From positions 62,001 through 126,000 of the forward strand of contig CAMRHE010000323.1 of NCBI GenBank assembly GCA_947044405.1: a stretch of DNA of 64,000 nucleotides. Direction: 5' to 3'. Shown here in pieces: positions 35,627-46,457 of the stretch. How positions within the stretch are numbered: the first letter of the stretch is position 1; each line of letters begins with the position of its first letter. The DNA is from Leptodactylus fallax (Eukaryota > Chordata > Amphibia > Anura > Leptodactylidae). The notes under the pieces were generated by a model. That model worked only from the letters and a program-made list of their open reading frames with translations, had not been told where the DNA came from and searched no databases. Position numbers and translations under genes: made by a program.

Positions 35627-36606
35627 CCCCTTCCCGACATCCGCCACTCGATTACAGCGGATGCCGGGTCCTTAAAGATGGCGGCCGCCAGCAGAGCGGC
35701 CGGCCATACCGGGTCTCTGCGGAGACCTGGAGTTAATGCCCACGATCAGTGTCTACCCTGATCGTGGGCATTGTTCAGCGTGGCTTCCCTTTCCCTTCCC
35801 TCCCACCAAAGTAGGAAAACCCGGAGTTAATGCCCGCGATCAGAATGGACTCTGACCGCGGGCATTGCTTAGTGTGACCTCCGCGCTTCCCCCCCCCCTG
35901 TCCCCACCCCCTATAGCTGCTATACCGGGTCTCCTTGTACACCGGAGACCCGCAGTTAATGCCCGCGATCAGAGTCCACTGATCGCGGGCATTGTTAGGT
36001 CTGTCAGTCTGTGACCCCCTCACCTGCAAATCGACCCCCCAAAGCAGAGTAACTATCCCTAGGGCCGGTCCCCACCGGCCCCGTACCTTTGACGTTGCAG
36101 GCCGGCTCCCGCGGGTGAGATCGCAGGAGCCGACCTGTTCCTTTGACAGCCGGGAGCGTTATGAAGGCTCCCAGGCCTGTCATAGGAATATTACTATTGA
36201 GGTCCAGCCTCATTAGTAATATAGATAATCTCCCATAGACTGCAATAGGTTGTATTGCAGTCTATGGGATGATTTCAGGTTCAAGCCCCCAAGGAGGGGT
36301 TAATAGTTAAAAAAAAAAAAAGTTAAAAAAAAAAAAAAAAAAAAAACAAAATAAAAGTTCAAGCCCCCTCCCACTTTCACTAGAATACATATAAAAATAA
36401 AATATTACTGTGAAACACATACACATTAGATATCCCTGTGTCCAAAAACGCCCGGTCTACAAACTTATAAAAATATTTTACCTCTATGGTGAATGCTGTA
36501 GCAAAAAAAAAAAAATTAAAGTGCCGAACTGCTGTTTTTTCGCTGTTTCACCTCTGATAAAAGTTGAAATAAAAAGCGATCAAATGTGTGATTGTTGTTC
36601 ATGGAA
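35627..36606 (+). mobile_element. TTAA-type repeat nested inside the MITE
   Basis: TTAA at 35,623-35,626 precedes CCCCTTCCCGACATCCG. The body holds three tandem GC-rich hairpins, a 16-bp perfect hairpin at 36,231-36,269, then A-rich text and 'gtgtccaaaaacgcccggtctac', a passage frequent in frog repeats. A second TTAA at 36,300-36,303 follows GGAGGGG, so the element either ends at 36,299 or continues to about 36,606 with a lost right end. I cannot decide from sequence alone. Confidence 0.7.
35709..36000 (+). repeat. Three tandem hairpin units
   Basis: Each unit has '(g)gagacc(c/t)gg/gcagttaatgcc' followed by a stem of 15 bp: 35,735-35,749/35,758-35,772 (perfect), 35,829-35,843/35,852-35,866 (one mismatch) and 35,958-35,972/35,979-35,993 (perfect). 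The stem core is AATGCCCGCGATCAG. Spacing is about 94 and 129 bp. Confidence 0.9.
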
Positions 36607-36699
36607 AAAATTAAGACCTACCCCGAAAATAAGCCCTAGCCCTTTTTTCAGAGCAAAAAATAATATAAGACCCTGTCTTATTTTCGGAGAAACACGGTA

Positions 36700-37860
36700 A
36701 CTCTCTTCTTGACCCCTTACAATCTGGCTTCCGCACTCTGCACTCTACTGAAACATCCCTCAACAAAAGTCTCCAATGATCTCCTGACGGCTAAATCCAA
36801 AGGTGACTTCTCTCTTCTTATTCTTCTAGATCTCTCGGCAGCATTTGACACTGTTGACCATCAACTTCTTCCCACTATGCTCCGCTCTGTCGGCCTCACG
36901 GACACCGCTCTCTCCTGGTTCTCCTCTTATCTCTCTGACCGCACTTTCTGTGTATCATTTCTTCAGGACTCGGTCCTAGGTCCCCTACTCTTCTCCCTCA
37001 GCCCCCATTGGACAAACCATCACTAGAATTGGCTTCCGGTACCATCTCTATGCTGATGACACCCAATTATATACGTCATCCCGTGACATCACCCCTGCTC
37101 TAATACAGAACACCAGTGACTGCCTCTCTGCTGTCTCAAATATCATGTCTTCGCTCTATCTGAAACTGAATCTCTCAAAGACTGAACTACTGCTGTTTCC
37201 ACCATCTAATAGATCTGTCCCTGATATCTCCATTGCAGTCTCCGGCCTTACCATAACTCCTAGGCAGTATGCCCGCTGCCTCGGGGTTTTGTTTGACTCA
37301 GACCTTTCCTTCACCCCCATATCCAATCACTCGCACGCTCATGTCATCTCCACCTCAAAAACATCTCCAGAATCCGCCCTTTCCTTACCACAAATACACT
37401 AAAGACACTTATTGTTGCCCTGATTCACTCTCGCCTTGACTACTGTAACTCCTTACTAATCGGTCTTCCCCTTACTAAACTCTCCCCTCTACAATCTATT
37501 CTGAATGCGGCGGCCAGGCTCATCTATCAGTCTAGATGCTACAGCGATGCCTCCGGTCTGTGCCGGTCACTACATTGGCTGCCTATTCACTACAGAATAC
37601 AATATAAACTTATCCCCCTCCTCCACAAGGCTCTCCATAATGCTGCACCTCCCTACATTTCCTCCCTCATCTCTGTCTATCGCCCAACCCGTACTCTCCG
37701 TTCACTCAATGACCTAAGACTAACATCCTCTATTATCAGAACCTCCCACGCTCGTATACAAGACTTCTCCCGAGTTGCACCACTTCTCTGGAATGCTCTA
37801 TCCCGGACTATCAGATTAACCCCCAATTTCTACAGCTTCAAACGCAAACTAAAGACATAG
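36700..37860 (+). pseudogene. L2 reverse transcriptase, copy A, broken
   Basis: The enzyme copies LINE RNA at the nicked target. Readable blocks in order: [20 protein letters not shown] with the first catalytic Asp (about 36,825), [35 protein letters not shown] with the YADD catalytic pair (about 37,048), and [19 protein letters not shown] deletion of about 48 bp before SVLGPLL removes the GVPQG motif. Further frameshifts follow, and the C-terminal IQYKLIPLLHKAL-type domain is in another frame. The endonuclease part is missing by 5' truncation. Confidence 0.88.
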
Positions 37861-38280
37861 CTTATCAGACAGGCCTATCACAGCTCCTAATGTAAACCCT
37901 TCCGTAGTTAGAATCCCTAAAACATACCCTCCTCTGTATATACTTCAACATTACCTCACAGGATATGATGCCGTATCAGACTAACTTTATATGTCCAGGC
38001 ACCATCTGCACATTAAAGGACACGACTGGTGACGGCTCATACAGCTTATATATGTGTAATGACAGTAACCTCTATTACAGAATTGTCTGACCATTGTATA
38101 AGCAATGCTACGTCTGTTGCCGCCCCTCCTGTGTGCGAGCAGGGCCCTCAGTCCCAGTGTGTGAATTGACTATTTCTTTGTAATGTATCTTTTTTTGTCT
38201 GTACTTGAACCCCACAAATTGTACAGTGTTGCGGAATATGTTGGCGCTATATAAATAAAATGTATTATTATTATTATTAT

Positions 38281-38316
38281 ACACTATGTTTTATAGATAG
38301 GTTCCTAGGAGCCCTG
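38281..38316 (+). repeat. Single partial 46-bp minisatellite unit at the outer edge
   Basis: Matches the array unit at 40,317-41,769 (TTTTATAGATAGGTTCCTAG) and sits between the L2 tail and the 2-kb arm segment. No counterpart is found outside the right arm at 52,158. Confidence 0.88.
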
Positions 38317-38453
38317 GCCTACAGAAAATAATTCTCATTTTTGTTTTGGGGGTACCCCCTTGTAACATACCATGCATTAGTAAGATATTTATATCATAGA
38401 CAGTAACTTACAGTATATTTTACAAAACACACATAGACAAAAAGTGGAAAGCC

Positions 38454-38651
38454 ATGTGCATACAAATCGTGTTGCATTACGGCAATCATGAGCCTTCCAT
38501 GAAACACCATCAGCAAATTAATAACAGTTATTGGGTTCATAGGAAGGGTCATGTGAAGGGTCAAGACAATAGTGACGGTAGTGACAGTAGTGACAGTAGT
38601 GACAGTAATGATGGTAGTAACAGTAGTGAGTCTTCATCTGATTCAGAGTAA
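38454..38651 (+). other. Short Ser/Asp-rich open frame, left arm (hypothetical)
   Basis: A 65-codon frame whose last part is SDGSDSSDSSDSNDGSNSSE and then SSSDSE before TAA. The acidic serine repeat comes from an AGTGAC-type tandem and could be a casein kinase-like tail, or merely a translated microsatellite. The same frame, one to two residues different and 9 nt shorter in the repeat, stays open in the right arm (51,821-52,129, minus). No upstream exon, known domain or good start context is seen. I do not claim it is expressed. Confidence 0.25.
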
Positions 38652-40402
38652 ATTGGAAACTGAGCTGTCACAATGTATCTGATGTCGCAGCATTTCTTTC
38701 ACTTCCTCGGCAACATGTGACATCGGAAATTAGTAACAAATGAAGGTTTACGATACAGAATCCAAGCTGTGTGGCGTAGAAGAGCCGCCAGATATTGTGT
38801 CACACACCGCCATGTCTTACGTAATTCTATGAGTTATGATCAACTTTCAAAGCTGTTTATTTAGAAAACCACCTCATTTCGGTTCCACATTTGGAATCCT
38901 GAAGTGGAAACGCAGCTGCTGGGATCCTAAGTAATCAACTGTAATACATTGCGATCCTGGCAGCAGGTATTTAACCCCTTCCTGCCACAGTCATTTTTAG
39001 ATTATCAGTTTTTATTTTTTACTCCCCACCTTTCAAAAGCCATAACGTTTTCATTTTTTTCTCTTCTCAGAGCTACATGGAGGCTTAATGTTTGTGGGAC
39101 ACATTGTACTTTGTAATTGTACCATTTAATATTCTGTACGATGTACTGGGAAGCTGGAAAAAAATTAAAAATGGGGTAGAATTAGAGGAAAACTGTGTTT
39201 GTGCGCCTTTCTTATGGGCTTCGTTTTTATAGCGTTTACATGTGGAAGCAAATCGCGTTTTTTCTCGCATCGCTTTTCACAGAAAGTCCGCAGAGGTTTC
39301 CTCTGCGGACTTTCTGCTTCTATTATACCTATACCTTTTGCAATTTCCAAAACCGCAGCATGTCATGTGGGGCCCCGGCCTAATACAGATTTTTTTTTAC
39401 ATTTTAACCCTTTAAAAAACCCTTGCCTCACCTATCTCGAGCTCTCTTAGGGTCATCTTCAGTGGTCTTCCGGCCTCTTCTGGCACATTTTGGCCTCCTG
39501 GGTGATGTCACATGTTGCTGGGAGGTCACAGAGGTCTGTGATTGGGCCTCAGAGGTCACATGGGGTACGACGACGTCATGATATCAGGGAATGTTATGTC
39601 AGCCATGAGGCTGGACTAGGACCCTGGGAAGCCCAGGTGAGCTGAGGGAAGGTGGGTATCAGATTTGCTTATCTTTAGTAATAAACGTCACTTGTGGAGA
39701 GACCCCTTTAATATGCCCTTATATTGTATATGATGATCACACAATGCACATCTATAGAGCAAATTGTAAAGAAGGGGCTCCTGTACATAAATCTTCATCA
39801 TCTCCCTCCTACACGATGACTACGAGCATAAAACAGCTAATAACACAAAGGGATTATTCACTCCATTCCTCTTAGGATGTCAGCGGGCCTCTTCATGTTA
39901 ATATTACATATGAGGCTCATGTTCACAGCCCCAGTTATATAGCACCAGATCTGTCAGCGACCACGGCCTTCTGCCATCCCCTTACATGTTTCTTATAGCT
40001 GAGTTCTGTATTGCTCCAGCTAATGGGTGCCCCATAATTCCTAGAAAGTGATGACAGAGGAGCCGATCATGGAGTCAATTTACATTAGTCGTTCATTTTA
40101 CTGATATTATTATTATTCCCTATTTAATATATTCTAATCGACACAATATTTTGTTACATTTTAATTAAATGGTTAATAGATTTTTAATATATAAGTATTG
40201 TGTGAGATTATAAAAATTTTTATTTTTTTTTTCACAGCGTAACTCAGCGTCAAGTCTGGTATTGAAGCTCAACCTCATTCACATGAATGCAATATCAGAA
40301 TGTTTTATAGGATATTGTTTTATAGATAGGTTCCTAGGAGCCCTGACAGTGTTCTACACTATGTTTTATAGATAGGTTCCTAGGAGCCCTGACAGTGTTC
40401 TA

Positions 40403-41160
40403 CAGTGGCTTGCAAAAGTATTCATACCCCTTGAACTTTTTCACATTTTGTCACCTTTCAACCACAAACTTAAAAGTATTTTGTTGAGATTTTAAGTGAC
40501 AGATCAACACAAAGTAGCAGATAATTGTGAAGTGGAAGGAAAATGATACATGGTTTTCAAAATTTTAATCAAATAAAAATCTAAAAAGTGTGATGTACAA
40601 AAGTATTCAGCCCAATCCAGTCCGCACAATTGCTTTCAGAAATCACTTAATTAGTTAATAAAGTCCAGCTGTGTGTAATTTAGTCTCAATATAAATTCAC
40701 CCGTTCTGTGAGGGCCTCAGTGGTTTGTTAGAGAACACTAGTGAACAATCAGCATCATGAAGACCAAGGAACTCACCAGACAGGACAGAGATAAAGTTGT
40801 GAAGAAGTTTAAAGCAGGGTTAGGTTATAAAAACACATCCTAAGCTTTCAGCATCCCAAGGAGCACTGTGCAATCCATCATCCAAAAATGGAAAAAGTAT
40901 TCTACAACTGCAAACCTACCAAGACATGGCCGTCCACCTAAACTAACAGATCAAGCAAGGAGAGCACTGGTCGGAGAAGCAGCCAAGAGGCCCATGGTCA
41001 CTCTGGAGGAGCTGCAGAAATCCACAGCTCAGGTGGGAGAATTTGTCCACAGGACAACTGTAATTCGTGTACTCCACAAATCTGGCAATCTTTATGGAAG
41101 AGTGGCAAGAGGAAAACCATTGTTGAAAGAAAGACATAAGAATTGCTGATTGCAGTTTCC
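40403..41160 (+). mobile_element. Tc1-like element, family T3, 5' half only
   Basis: TA at 40,401-40,402 precedes CAGTGGCTTGCAAAAGTATT and a long terminal repeat and leader. The element stops at about 41,153-41,165, inside the transposase gene, where 'cctagaagccctgacag' merges with the minisatellite text. The right half and right terminal repeat are gone, so the left TA is the only target mark. Confidence 0.93.
40757..41149 (+). pseudogene. Tc1 transposase N-terminal half, family T3
   Basis: From ATG 40,757 the frame reads MKTKELTRQDRDKVVKKFKA with the start of the helix-turn-helix. A TAA stop is at codon 29 (40,841-40,843), likely a C-to-T change. The frame then stays open (from M at 40,868) through QSIIQKWKKYSTTANLPRHG, the GRPPKL hook and the second helix-turn-helix (ALVGEAAKRPMVTLEELQKS, RVLHKSGNLYGRVARGKPLL) to KNC and stop. 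The catalytic domain is absent. Confidence 0.93.
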
Positions 41161-41874
41161 TAGAAGCCCTGACAGTGTTCTATACTATGTTTTATAGATA
41201 GGTTCCTAGGATCCCTAAGAGTATTCTACACTATGTTTTATAGATAGATTCCTAGGAGCCCTGACAGTGTTCTACATTATGTTTTATAGATAGGTTCCTA
41301 GGAGCCCTGACAGTGTTCTACACTATGATTTATAGATAGGTTCCTAGGAGCCCTGACAGTGTTCTACACTATGTTTTATAGATAGGTTCCTAGGAGCCCT
41401 GACAGTGTTCTACACTATGTTTTATAGATAGGTTCCTAGGAGCCTTGACAGTGTTCTACACTATGTTTTATATATAGGTTCCTAGGAGCCCTGACAGTGT
41501 TTTACATTATGTTTTATAGATAGGTTCCTAGGAGCCCTGACAGTGTTCTACACTATGTTTTATAGATAGGTTCCTAGGAGCCCTGACAGTGTTCTACACT
41601 ATGTTTTATAGACAGGTTCCTAGGAGCCCTGACAGTGTTCTACACTATGTTTTATAGATAAGTTCCCAGGAGCCCTGACAGTGTTCTACACTATGTTTTA
41701 TAGATAAGTTCCTAGGAGCCCTAACAGTGTTCAACACTATGTTTTATAGATAGGTTCCTAGGAGCCCTAAGAAACTACAGGTGTGGTTTGTACCAAACTT
41801 GTGTGACCCGAAGCAAATCTTGGTCCCGGATCACCCGAACCTAAAACAAATCTTGAGAGATCCGCCCATCTCTA

Positions 41875-42889
41875 GTGCAAACCCTGCCTCATAGGAGGCC
41901 TCATATTTTTTTATTATATTATGGACTCCCACTGACCCAACTGTTGTCCAGTGATCAAAAGTGCCATGGGCTTGCTCCTATTTTTCCAGTTTCTCATAAA
42001 TTCTAATATTTATTATGTTATGTCAATGGTAAAGGTCACATAGTGAATGACTACTATTACTAGGTTGGGTGTGGAAACTTGAAGGATGATTACACAATGA
42101 GTGGCTGGCCACAGCTGTATTCATTGTCTCCACCAGGTTCCTGTTAGGCACCACAAATGTTTTATATCTGCTATAATCCATTGGCTTTGTGCCATAAACT
42201 CATAGTCTGGGGAAGCCCAAAAAGTACATATTTGGAGGAAATCTCTCAATGGCTGAATGTCCTGGAAATCCCTCAATGTTGCCTATCCTCCTTTATTCTT
42301 CTATCCAAACAACCTTCATCTTGAACATCCGTGTTCACATACTATTTTGTCCTCGCTTGACAGCATGGACGGACTCCAGAGATAGTTACAGTAGGTTGTA
42401 CATCTCGGCAAGTAATCTCATAGACCATTTGGCTCGGCCTTGATTTAAGCCGTATGCTTAGAATATTAGATCAATTCAAGGATTGCCAAGAAGAATATTC
42501 CCAGAATATTCTCTTCATCCTCCAAGTCTGACAGTGAACACAAAAGCGAGCGTATTTAGCAGGCCGGTCACATGAATCATCAGTTCAGTTGTAAAACAAA
42601 ATGAAAAAAGGAACTTATTTCAGAATGACGAGGAGCCCAGTCAGTAGGGTGAAACTTTTTGTATAATTCACAATTTCCTGAAATTAGTTTCCCCTGATAA
42701 AATCCCGGTGTTCACCTTCTTTTGTGCCAGATTTGAAAGAACAACAATTGTGGGATCATAAGATTTTATGGATATTACACGGTTGTTCTTGTAGTTGCCA
42801 AAAATTGCAAAAATATTACATGGAACTGTGGAACGATCCAGCATGCTGGAATGGAAATAGGAAGCAAAACATCTCCAGGGGATTGTAGT
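41875..42889. other. Inverted-duplication spacer, unassigned part
   Basis: No coding frame with a domain and no clear repeat ends. The 64-codon frame at 42,249-42,443 is not recognised. Confidence 0.4.
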
Positions 42890-43590
42890 TTTTTTTTATT
42901 CTATTTTCTGTACATTATTATGGGGGCGGCCATCTTGCCTGAGCTTCTCCTCTCTCTAACAGCATTTAGTGATCTGCTTTACAGCATAGTCATGGCCATA
43001 GGCAACAATAGACTGGAGCCAACTCATTGAGGTCTGTAGGAGAGTTTTCTAGACATGCCCTGTGCAGGGAGAGGGAGGAGATTAGCCGCGACATTATCTA
43101 CTGTCAGTAGTCGATGTAATGATAATCTATAGAGGTGTTATCTTCTATTGTGATCCTGTCTGTGATGTAAATGAGTTTTTAGCACTATGCCTTGCAGTGC
43201 TGGAATCCTAGGTTTGAATCTAGCCAGGAACAACATCTGCAAGGAGTTTGCATGTTCTCCCTGTGTTTGCATGGGTTTCCTCCCACACTCCAAAGACATA
43301 CTGATAGGGAATGTAGATTATGAAGCCTATATGGGACAGTGTTGACAATATCTGTAAAAAGTGCTCCGGAACATGACGGCGCTATATAACTAAGCAAAGT
43401 AAATAAATAATAAGTGACAGCTGCAAAAAACAAACCATACAGAATTGCAATGGTCAGTCTATTATTAGGCTTAGTGACCAGAGTGAAAATTGCAGGATAT
43501 AGTACATTTTTTTAAATATTGTGGCATGAAAAATTAAAAATAAAATTATTAAAAAATGTTTAAAAATATGTTTCACGTGAAAACTTGGTT
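42890..43590 (+). repeat. Dispersed repeat family Y, split by a SINE
   Basis: 'attatgggggcggccatcttgcctgagcttctcc', 'agcatttagtgatctgctttacag', 'ggagggaggagattag' and 'gattatctatagagg' recur in order at 60,670-61,150, ending with 'agtgtgaaaact'-like text. The SINE at 43,170-43,412 interrupts this copy but not the other. Confidence 0.72.
43170..43412 (+). mobile_element. V-SINE type tRNA-derived retroposon
   Basis: The head 'agcactatgccttgcagtgctgg' with B box GGTTTGAATCT is followed by the conserved V-SINE-like core 'gtttgcatgttctccctgtg...gggtttcctcccacactcc' and the tail 'ggcgctatataactaag' with AAATAAATAA, similar to the 3' ends of the two L2 LINEs here. A SINE of this kind would be copied by L2-type machinery. 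Somewhat diverged, so not recent. Confidence 0.85.
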
Positions 43591-44814
43591 TATAAAATAG
43601 ACCAATCCCTTTAAGTTTTTAAGAGGGTTAGACTGACTTTTAGCAAGGAAGAGTCTGCTTAAGTCCTGGACAAATTATGCATAGGGTTTGGATATGACGT
43701 ATTACAGGCTGCTCGTGGCTAAATGTTATAACAAATATCAGACCCAGGGGTATATAATAATCCAATAGTTCAATTGCTTTTCATTTCCAGCTACTTTTAG
43801 GGACAATTTATTTTTACACAATTTTCGGTTTTCTCTCCGGTATCTTCTATGAATAGGATGTTTCCATTGTGTCAGATTCTCAGTGGTGTCCACATTGTCT
43901 GCATTCTCTGTAAGTCTTCAGACAATTGAAACCATGACATACGGAGACGCGGGTGGAGCATCTTATTGTTGGACGATATTGCGCTAGACACTTATGGAAA
44001 GGTCAGCTCGATTCCAGGAGCGGTTAAATCAAGTGTATAAAACTTTACGAAGTGTCTTAAATTCCTCACAATTTTTTTTTTTTTTTACTATATTTAAAAG
44101 CCAACGTTGTGACTCAGAATTGTATTTATATAAGAATTATATTGCTGGATGGCGAAAGACGACAATTCCCTGACTGGGAGGTGACGGTTAAAGTTGGACA
44201 ATATCCTAAATATCTTAATGCCCTTTCTAAATCCGAGACCATTTATTCTACGTATCCAGGATTTTGGAGGCTAAAGATATATTAAACATAAACCATACTG
44301 AGACTCCATAGTATTATGACCTAATACACACCAGCACAGAGATCGAAACAAGAATAACAGTAATGGATACAAACCCAGACCAGAGTCTACAGGATACAAC
44401 AATGGACACAGCAAACATGAAAATTAGGTTCCTTTCAGGAGCTGCTTGACACCACCGCCCAAAATAGGAGGTCTCAAGTCAGGGGCGTTACTAGTGGCTC
44501 ATGGGGAGCAAAAGCTCAGTTTGGGCCCCCTGTGCAACTTCTCCTCACAACCATCAGCCATGTCACTTGTTCACAACGTCTCTGTACACACAAGCTTCCC
44601 ATTATATCCATCCCTTGCCTGTGCCCCCCACATAGTCATTTTGCCCCCTTTTTCTGCCACAGCTTCTCCCACAGAATCCCTCCTTGATTGTATCCTGCTG
44701 ACTAACTACTGTTCTGACATTAAAGGGTCAAATGGTCTCCTTTCTGACAGTGGAAGGCAGTGTATCATAAATCTTCTCACTACAGTGCACTAGAGAACAG
44801 GGGGCATAAATATA
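43591..44814. other. Spacer, unassigned
   Basis: Apart from a 'ggggcgttactagtgg...gggccccctg' repeat fragment at 44,480-44,530, nothing is recognisable. The 115-codon frame at 44,446-44,793 has no domain. Confidence 0.45.
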
Positions 44815-45740
<926 letters not shown>

Positions 45741-45742
45741 TA

Positions 45743-46259
45743 TGATGTACAGACTGCCAGCCATCAAAGGACATCAGAAAGGAGATTAAAGAAATGTATC
45801 CAGCCCTAGTGTGGTGAGAGTGACCTCTGGGCCCCCCTGGTCCACTGCCACTTCTATAGATATACCAGTATCTTAAGTACAGGTTCCACCTATTTGATTT
45901 CTATTATTGCAGCACTTGTGAAGATCACATGCCAGTTCAGTTTCATACCAAGTATTAAAATGGGATGAGACCAATTTGGAATAGAGCCCCCTTTTCTATA
46001 ACTCTGGAGAAGTGGCATGAGCCACCTCTGGGGTACATACCCTCTTGACTATCTGCATGATATTTTCTGTGACTTGCTCTGTGTGTAGTTATTTGTCCAT
46101 CTTAATAACATAACCAAGACTTTGCTTGTCAGAATATAGTTCCTCATGTCAAAAATAAAATATGCTCTCAATAGTGAGAGGACACGCTCGACCCTTCCTA
46201 GCCCTGATTTATGCAGTTGAGGAGAAATGTGGACACCCTATTCATACACATTAAATTGT
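45743..46259. other. Spacer, unassigned
   Basis: No gene and no definable repeat. Confidence 0.4.
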
Positions 46260-46457
46260 CAGCTGGTCCTGCCAATATCTCCAGGTTCTCCTGACATTGG
46301 CAGACCATCCTGAGCAAAGACACTCTCTGCTCTAGTTCATAGAGGAGGTTTTGTTGTGTCACCTGGCCGTGTTTACCAGTGTTCCATGTCTGCCCATTGC
46401 ACTGTTCTTCCTGGTCATGGACACTGTTCTCCAGCCCCTATTTGTAGGGCCCGTTAA

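Larger units (their letters stand above)
35508..36697 (+). mobile_element. TA-flanked MITE inside L2
   Basis: TA at 35,506-35,507 and 36,698-36,699 flank ends CCGTGTTTCTCC (left) and GGAGAAACACGG (right). Further in, 'aataagacctaccccgaaaataagccctagc' occurs near both ends, and in the left part 'ctccaaaaataagccctagct' repeats in tandem. TA duplication and these ends suggest mobilisation by a Tc1/mariner-type enzyme. No transposase of its own. It contains another element (35,627 onward). Confidence 0.92.
35452..38280 (+). mobile_element. L2-type LINE, copy A, split by a nested MITE
   Basis: A 5'-truncated non-LTR retrotransposon. Its first 56 bp (35,452-35,507, GGAACGCTTAGTCTA onwards) match the second L2 copy at 54,829-54,875. 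After a 1.19-kb insertion the same reading resumes at 36,698. The 3' end has 'gttggcgctatataaataaa' and an ATT-repeat tail to 38,280. Immediately beyond lies a partial 46-bp minisatellite unit. Confidence 0.9.
40317..41769 (+). repeat. 46-bp minisatellite array, left arm
   Basis: About 15 units of TTTTATAGATAGGTTCCTAG... through 'gagccctgacagtgttctacactatg', with a Tc1 fragment inserted after nearly two units. Each unit carries an AvrII-type CCTAGG palindrome. Unit-to-unit differences are mostly single bases. Confidence 0.97.
38314..41874 (+). repeat. Left arm of large inverted duplication
   Basis: The segment 38,314-40,316 is the inverted counterpart of 50,142-52,157, starting from CTGGCCTACAGAAAATA. 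By eye the match is high with scattered substitutions and small indels. The arm continues inward through the minisatellite array (40,317-41,769) to 'cttgtgtgacccgaagcaaatcttgg...cccatctcta' (41,874), which again matches the right arm's inner edge. It holds a P1-type fragment (39,000-39,180), an F2 fragment (39,250-39,390), a family X piece (39,420-39,710) and the Ser/Asp-rich frame. None of these is arm-specific. Confidence 0.95.

Noticed and set aside
36004..36216. Overlapping frames on both strands with Pro/Gly content
   Set aside because: GC-rich hairpin region of the nested TTAA element; coding appearance comes from base composition.
40317..41769. CRISPR-like array
   Set aside because: The units are directly abutting 46-bp tandem repeats without spacers, and there are no cas genes. 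It is a minisatellite in vertebrate-type DNA.
44446..44793. 115-codon open frame in the spacer
   Set aside because: Begins inside a dispersed repeat fragment and shows no domain.
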